Source of the DNA: Chitinophaga oryzae
GTDB lineage: Bacteria > Bacteroidota > Bacteroidia > Chitinophagales > Chitinophagaceae
NCBI RefSeq assembly: GCF_012516375.2
Contig: NZ_CP051204.2
Span: 3,100,001 to 3,164,000, forward strand
Length of the DNA stretch: 64,000 nucleotides
Reading direction: 5' to 3'
Shown: piece by piece, positions 62,093 to 64,000 of the stretch
Layout: each line of letters starts with the position of its first letter
Position numbering within the stretch: the first letter of the stretch is position 1
The notes under the pieces: generated by a model
What the model saw: only the letters and a program-made list of their open reading frames with translations
Database searches by the model: none
What the model was told of the DNA's origin: nothing
Program-made: the position numbers and the translations under genes

Positions 62093-63301
62093 ATGAAATA
62101 TAATTGGTTCCTTTTTTCATGTTTGCTGCCAGCCTTGCAGGTATCGGCACAAGACAACAAATCTTTTACCCTGAAGGGAGACATCAAAGGGCTGCCTGAC
62201 CGCTACATCTATTTGGGTTATGCCGAAGGCGCCAACAAGTTTAGGCAAGACAGCGTCATGACCCGTAACGGTAAATTCACCTTCTCCGGTGAGCTGTCGC
62301 AGCCTACGCAGGCCAGATTGTACGTTGACAAAGTGAAAGCGATGTATGGCGAAGGGGATGTAACCTCCTTTTTTATAGAGCCGGGCACCCTGCAGCTGAA
62401 ATCGGCCACCGCAAAACTGAAAGACGCTAAACTCACCGGTTCCAAAGTACAGCTGGAACAGGAAGAGCTGGAGGCCATGCGGGCGCCGGTGATGAAAAAA
62501 CTGGCTCCTTTGTCGGCTGCCTATGGCAAGCTGAACAAAGAATACGGAGCCGGCCTGCGTGCAAAGAAGACGGAGGCTGCGCTCGAACCGCTGAAAGATA
62601 AGCTGGAAAAACTGAAAGACCAGATGGAGCCGCATTACGAAGCCATGGAGAAAATCGACAAGGCATTCATCGATAAATACCCTGACTCTTATGTGAGCGC
62701 GCAGTTATTGCGTTTCCGTGTCAGCAGTATGCCTCTGAAAGAAGGAGAGGCTTACTATGCCCGTATGTCGCCGGAGATGCAGCAGAGCGCCGACGGTCTG
62801 GAGATTAAAAAGGAACTGGACGGACTGCGTGCCGGTTCGCCCGGCAGCGTGGCGCACACTTTCACCAAAACGGACATCGATGGTAAAACGCTGAACCTGT
62901 CGGACTTCAAAGGCAAATACGTGATGCTCGATTTCTGGGCCAGCTGGTGCGGCCCCTGCCGCAAAGGCAACCCGCACCTGAAAGCGTTGTACGGCAAGTA
63001 TAAAGACAAAGGCTTTGAAATCATCGGTATCTCCGACGACGATTCCAATCACGACGCCTGGAAAAAAGCCGTGTCGCAGGATGGCATCGGCATCTGGAAA
63101 CATGTGCTGCGCGGGCTCGACTGGGAAAAGCGGAAAAACAACCTGCCTAATCCCGAAGATGTCAGTGACGATTATGGTATCCATTCGTTGCCCACCAAAA
63201 TCCTGATTGATCCCCAGGGCATGATCATTGGCCGCTATGGCGGCGGCGGAGAGGATGACGAAGCGATGGACAGGAAGCTGCGGGAGATATTCGGCGCGTA
63301 G
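62093..63301 (+). CDS. TlpA-like thioredoxin with DUF4369 domain, second copy
   Basis: A 402-residue exported protein (signal ending LQVSAQ near residue 20, no lipobox) with the same layout as the preceding gene: DUF4369 (about 24-120), a lysine/glutamate-rich coiled-coil linker (about 120-195), and a thioredoxin domain with WCGPC (Cys286, Cys289) and LPTKILIDPQG. Before the cis-proline it has an insert around LRGLDWEKRKNNLPNP that the first copy lacks. The lipidated and free forms may serve different positions in the envelope. It ends the operon, at a strong terminator. Confidence 0.9.
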   Translation: MKYNWFLFSCLLPALQVSAQDNKSFTLKGDIKGLPDRYIYLGYAEGANKFRQDSVMTRNGKFTFSGELSQPTQARLYVDKVKAMYGEGDVTSFFIEPGTLQLKSATAKLKDAKLTGSKVQLEQEELEAMRAPVMKKLAPLSAAYGKLNKEYGAGLRAKKTEAALEPLKDKLEKLKDQMEPHYEAMEKIDKAFIDKYPDSYVSAQLLRFRVSSMPLKEGEAYYARMSPEMQQSADGLEIKKELDGLRAGSPGSVAHTFTKTDIDGKTLNLSDFKGKYVMLDFWASWCGPCRKGNPHLKALYGKYKDKGFEIIGISDDDSNHDAWKKAVSQDGIGIWKHVLRGLDWEKRKNNLPNPEDVSDDYGIHSLPTKILIDPQGMIIGRYGGGGEDDEAMDRKLREIFGA

Positions 63302-63308
63302 CTTGGAG

Positions 63309-63342
63309 AGCCTTGTAAATGTCTCATTTACAAGGCTTTTTT
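63309..63342 (+). terminator. Terminator of the third SusCD operon
   Basis: A perfect 13-bp stem (63309-63321 with 63325-63337) with a 3-base loop, followed by a TTTTTT tract, 8 bases after the last TlpA-like stop codon. Confidence 0.92.
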
Positions 63343-63370
63343 CTTTAAATATTCAGCGGTATATTTGGGT

Positions 63371-63733
63371 ATGAGCAATACCGATTCACATGACCAGCGT
63401 ATCGCCAAAATGACCTTTGCTTCGGTCTACCCTTTGTTGTTGGCAAAAGTGGAAAAGAAGGGCAGAACAAAGGAAGAGTTGCATCAGGTGATAGCATGGC
63501 TGACCGGCTTCGATGACAAACAGCTGGAGAAACTGATACACGAGAAAGTGACCTATGAAACTTTCTTTCAGCGCGCCACGCTCAATCCCCGTGCGGGACT
63601 GATTACCGGCGTTATCTGCGGATACCGCGTAGAAGAGATCCAAAATCCGCTGACACAGCAGGTCCGCTATTTGGATAAGCTGGTGGACGAACTGGCGAAA
63701 GGGCGGAAGATGGAGAAGATCCTGAGGGGGTAG
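63371..63733 (+). CDS. DUF2200 family protein
   Basis: A 120-residue cytosolic protein with the DUF2200 pattern: FASVYPLLLAKVEKKGRTKEELHQVIAWLTGF, then LEKLIHEKVTYETFFQRA, NPRAGLITGVICGYRVEEIQ and a terminal YLDKLVDELAKGRKMEKILRG. Its function is unknown. The ATG at 63371 matches the family's short lead-in before FASVYP. A promoter-like TTTT-N19-TATATTTG (63337-63367) would start transcription at or just inside this start codon, which suggests a leaderless transcript or a chance match. Confidence 0.88.
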   Translation: MSNTDSHDQRIAKMTFASVYPLLLAKVEKKGRTKEELHQVIAWLTGFDDKQLEKLIHEKVTYETFFQRATLNPRAGLITGVICGYRVEEIQNPLTQQVRYLDKLVDELAKGRKMEKILRG

Positions 63734-63784
63734 CAGCAATGGACAATAGCCCCCTGTGACAGATGGACTATTGCCCTGTATGGA

Positions 63785-64000
63785 CTACAATAGTTCCTTA
63801 TGCGTCATCAGATAAGCCAGCGCTTCTTTCACTACCTGCCGGTTATTCTTCGGGTTAAATCCCAATTCATTTCTTGACCTGGAGATGTCAAAATCCTGCT
63901 GCAAGCCGGAAAACATGGCAATATCCTTGGTGGTGAGCACAGGCGGTTTTCCGCTTATCCTGGCGGAAATTTCCATCACCCCGGCGATGGCGTAAAGCAT
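63785..64000 (-). CDS. NAD-dependent epimerase/dehydratase, C-terminal fragment
   Basis: The last 71 codons of a minus-strand gene that enters from the right edge. SGKPPVLTTKDIAMFSGLQQDFDISRSRNELGFNPK is the typical C-terminal part of extended short-chain dehydrogenases of the dihydroflavonol-reductase/sugar-epimerase type, in which the substrate domain returns to a final helix (VVKEALAYLMTHK). The cofactor and catalytic motifs lie outside the window, so the substrate cannot be stated. It converges with the DUF2200 gene. Confidence 0.78.
   Translation of the reverse strand: MLYAIAGVMEISARISGKPPVLTTKDIAMFSGLQQDFDISRSRNELGFNPKNNRQVVKEALAYLMTHKELL

Noticed and set aside
63739..63785. Three ATGGAC units, two sharing a CCCTGT ending, between DUF2200 and the epimerase gene
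   Set aside because: Too short and imperfect to call a repeat family; only a 6-bp inverted pairing and no T tract for a terminator.
1..64000. CRISPR arrays, tRNAs, insertion sequences, integrase or phage genes
   Set aside because: Read through for regular repeats, transposase and integrase motifs and tRNA-like arms; none was convincing.

Overview
The window looks like chromosome of a Bacteroidota bacterium, most likely a Chitinophaga-type member of the Chitinophagaceae. The evidence is three SusC/SusD outer-membrane pairs, two ECF sigma/FecR modules, a T9SS type B (CHU_C) sorting domain, an UpxY/NusG-like antiterminator, many lipoproteins with short signal peptides, and promoters of the Bacteroidota form TTTG-N19-TAnnTTTG. 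No tRNA, rRNA, IS element, phage gene or CRISPR array was seen.

Layout. (1) 1-8389, minus strand: an exopolysaccharide operon in transcription order Wza-like exporter, Wzc-like tyrosine autokinase, UpxY-like antiterminator, manC (broken by a one-base frameshift), fcl, ugd, gmd, and the start of a flippase running off the left edge. It should supply GDP-mannose, GDP-fucose and UDP-glucuronate. A NarL-type regulator (8517-9236) and a divergent histidine kinase without a sensor domain (9614-10366) sit upstream. (2) 10358-13400: a T9SS cargo protein, a MACPF lipoprotein with DUF5648-like repeats, and a scrap of a glycosidase gene. (3) 13508-18069, minus strand: a five-gene run of pfkB, an atypical Nramp transporter, a flavodoxin, an L,D-transpeptidase and a zinc-ribbon protein. 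(4) 18284-22024: small accessory genes, a lipoprotein esterase, a small outer-membrane protein and a membrane-bound AraC regulator.

(5) 22021-36851: a sugar-utilisation locus (PUL A). A leftward agaS, kinase and aldolase operon diverges from an AgaR-like DeoR regulator. This is followed rightward by a DMT transporter, a GH39-like hydrolase, a cytosolic amidohydrolase, SusC/SusD, a CBM9-like protein, a GH16 enzyme and a secreted amidohydrolase. The cytosolic genes resemble the galactosamine/tagatose-phosphate pathway, but no NagA-type deacetylase is present. (6) 36910-50460, minus strand: a sigma/FecR-controlled locus (PUL B) of SusC (with STN), SusD, a DUF5018 lipoprotein, two DUF4855 lipoproteins and a DUF6259 protein, with no classical CAZyme. 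(7) 50585-53732: ppsA and a divergent Lrp/AsnC regulator. (8) 53873-63301, plus strand: a second sigma/FecR/SusC(STN)/SusD unit ending in two TlpA-like thioredoxins, followed by a DUF2200 gene and the C-terminal end of an epimerase at the right edge.

The points most worth following are: the composition of PUL B; the aga-like PUL A with its two amidohydrolases; a shared architecture in both FecR-SusC gaps (tiny ATGAAAAAA-start ORF followed by a hairpin); the MACPF/DUF5648 protein; and the Nramp homologue that lacks DPGN and MPH.
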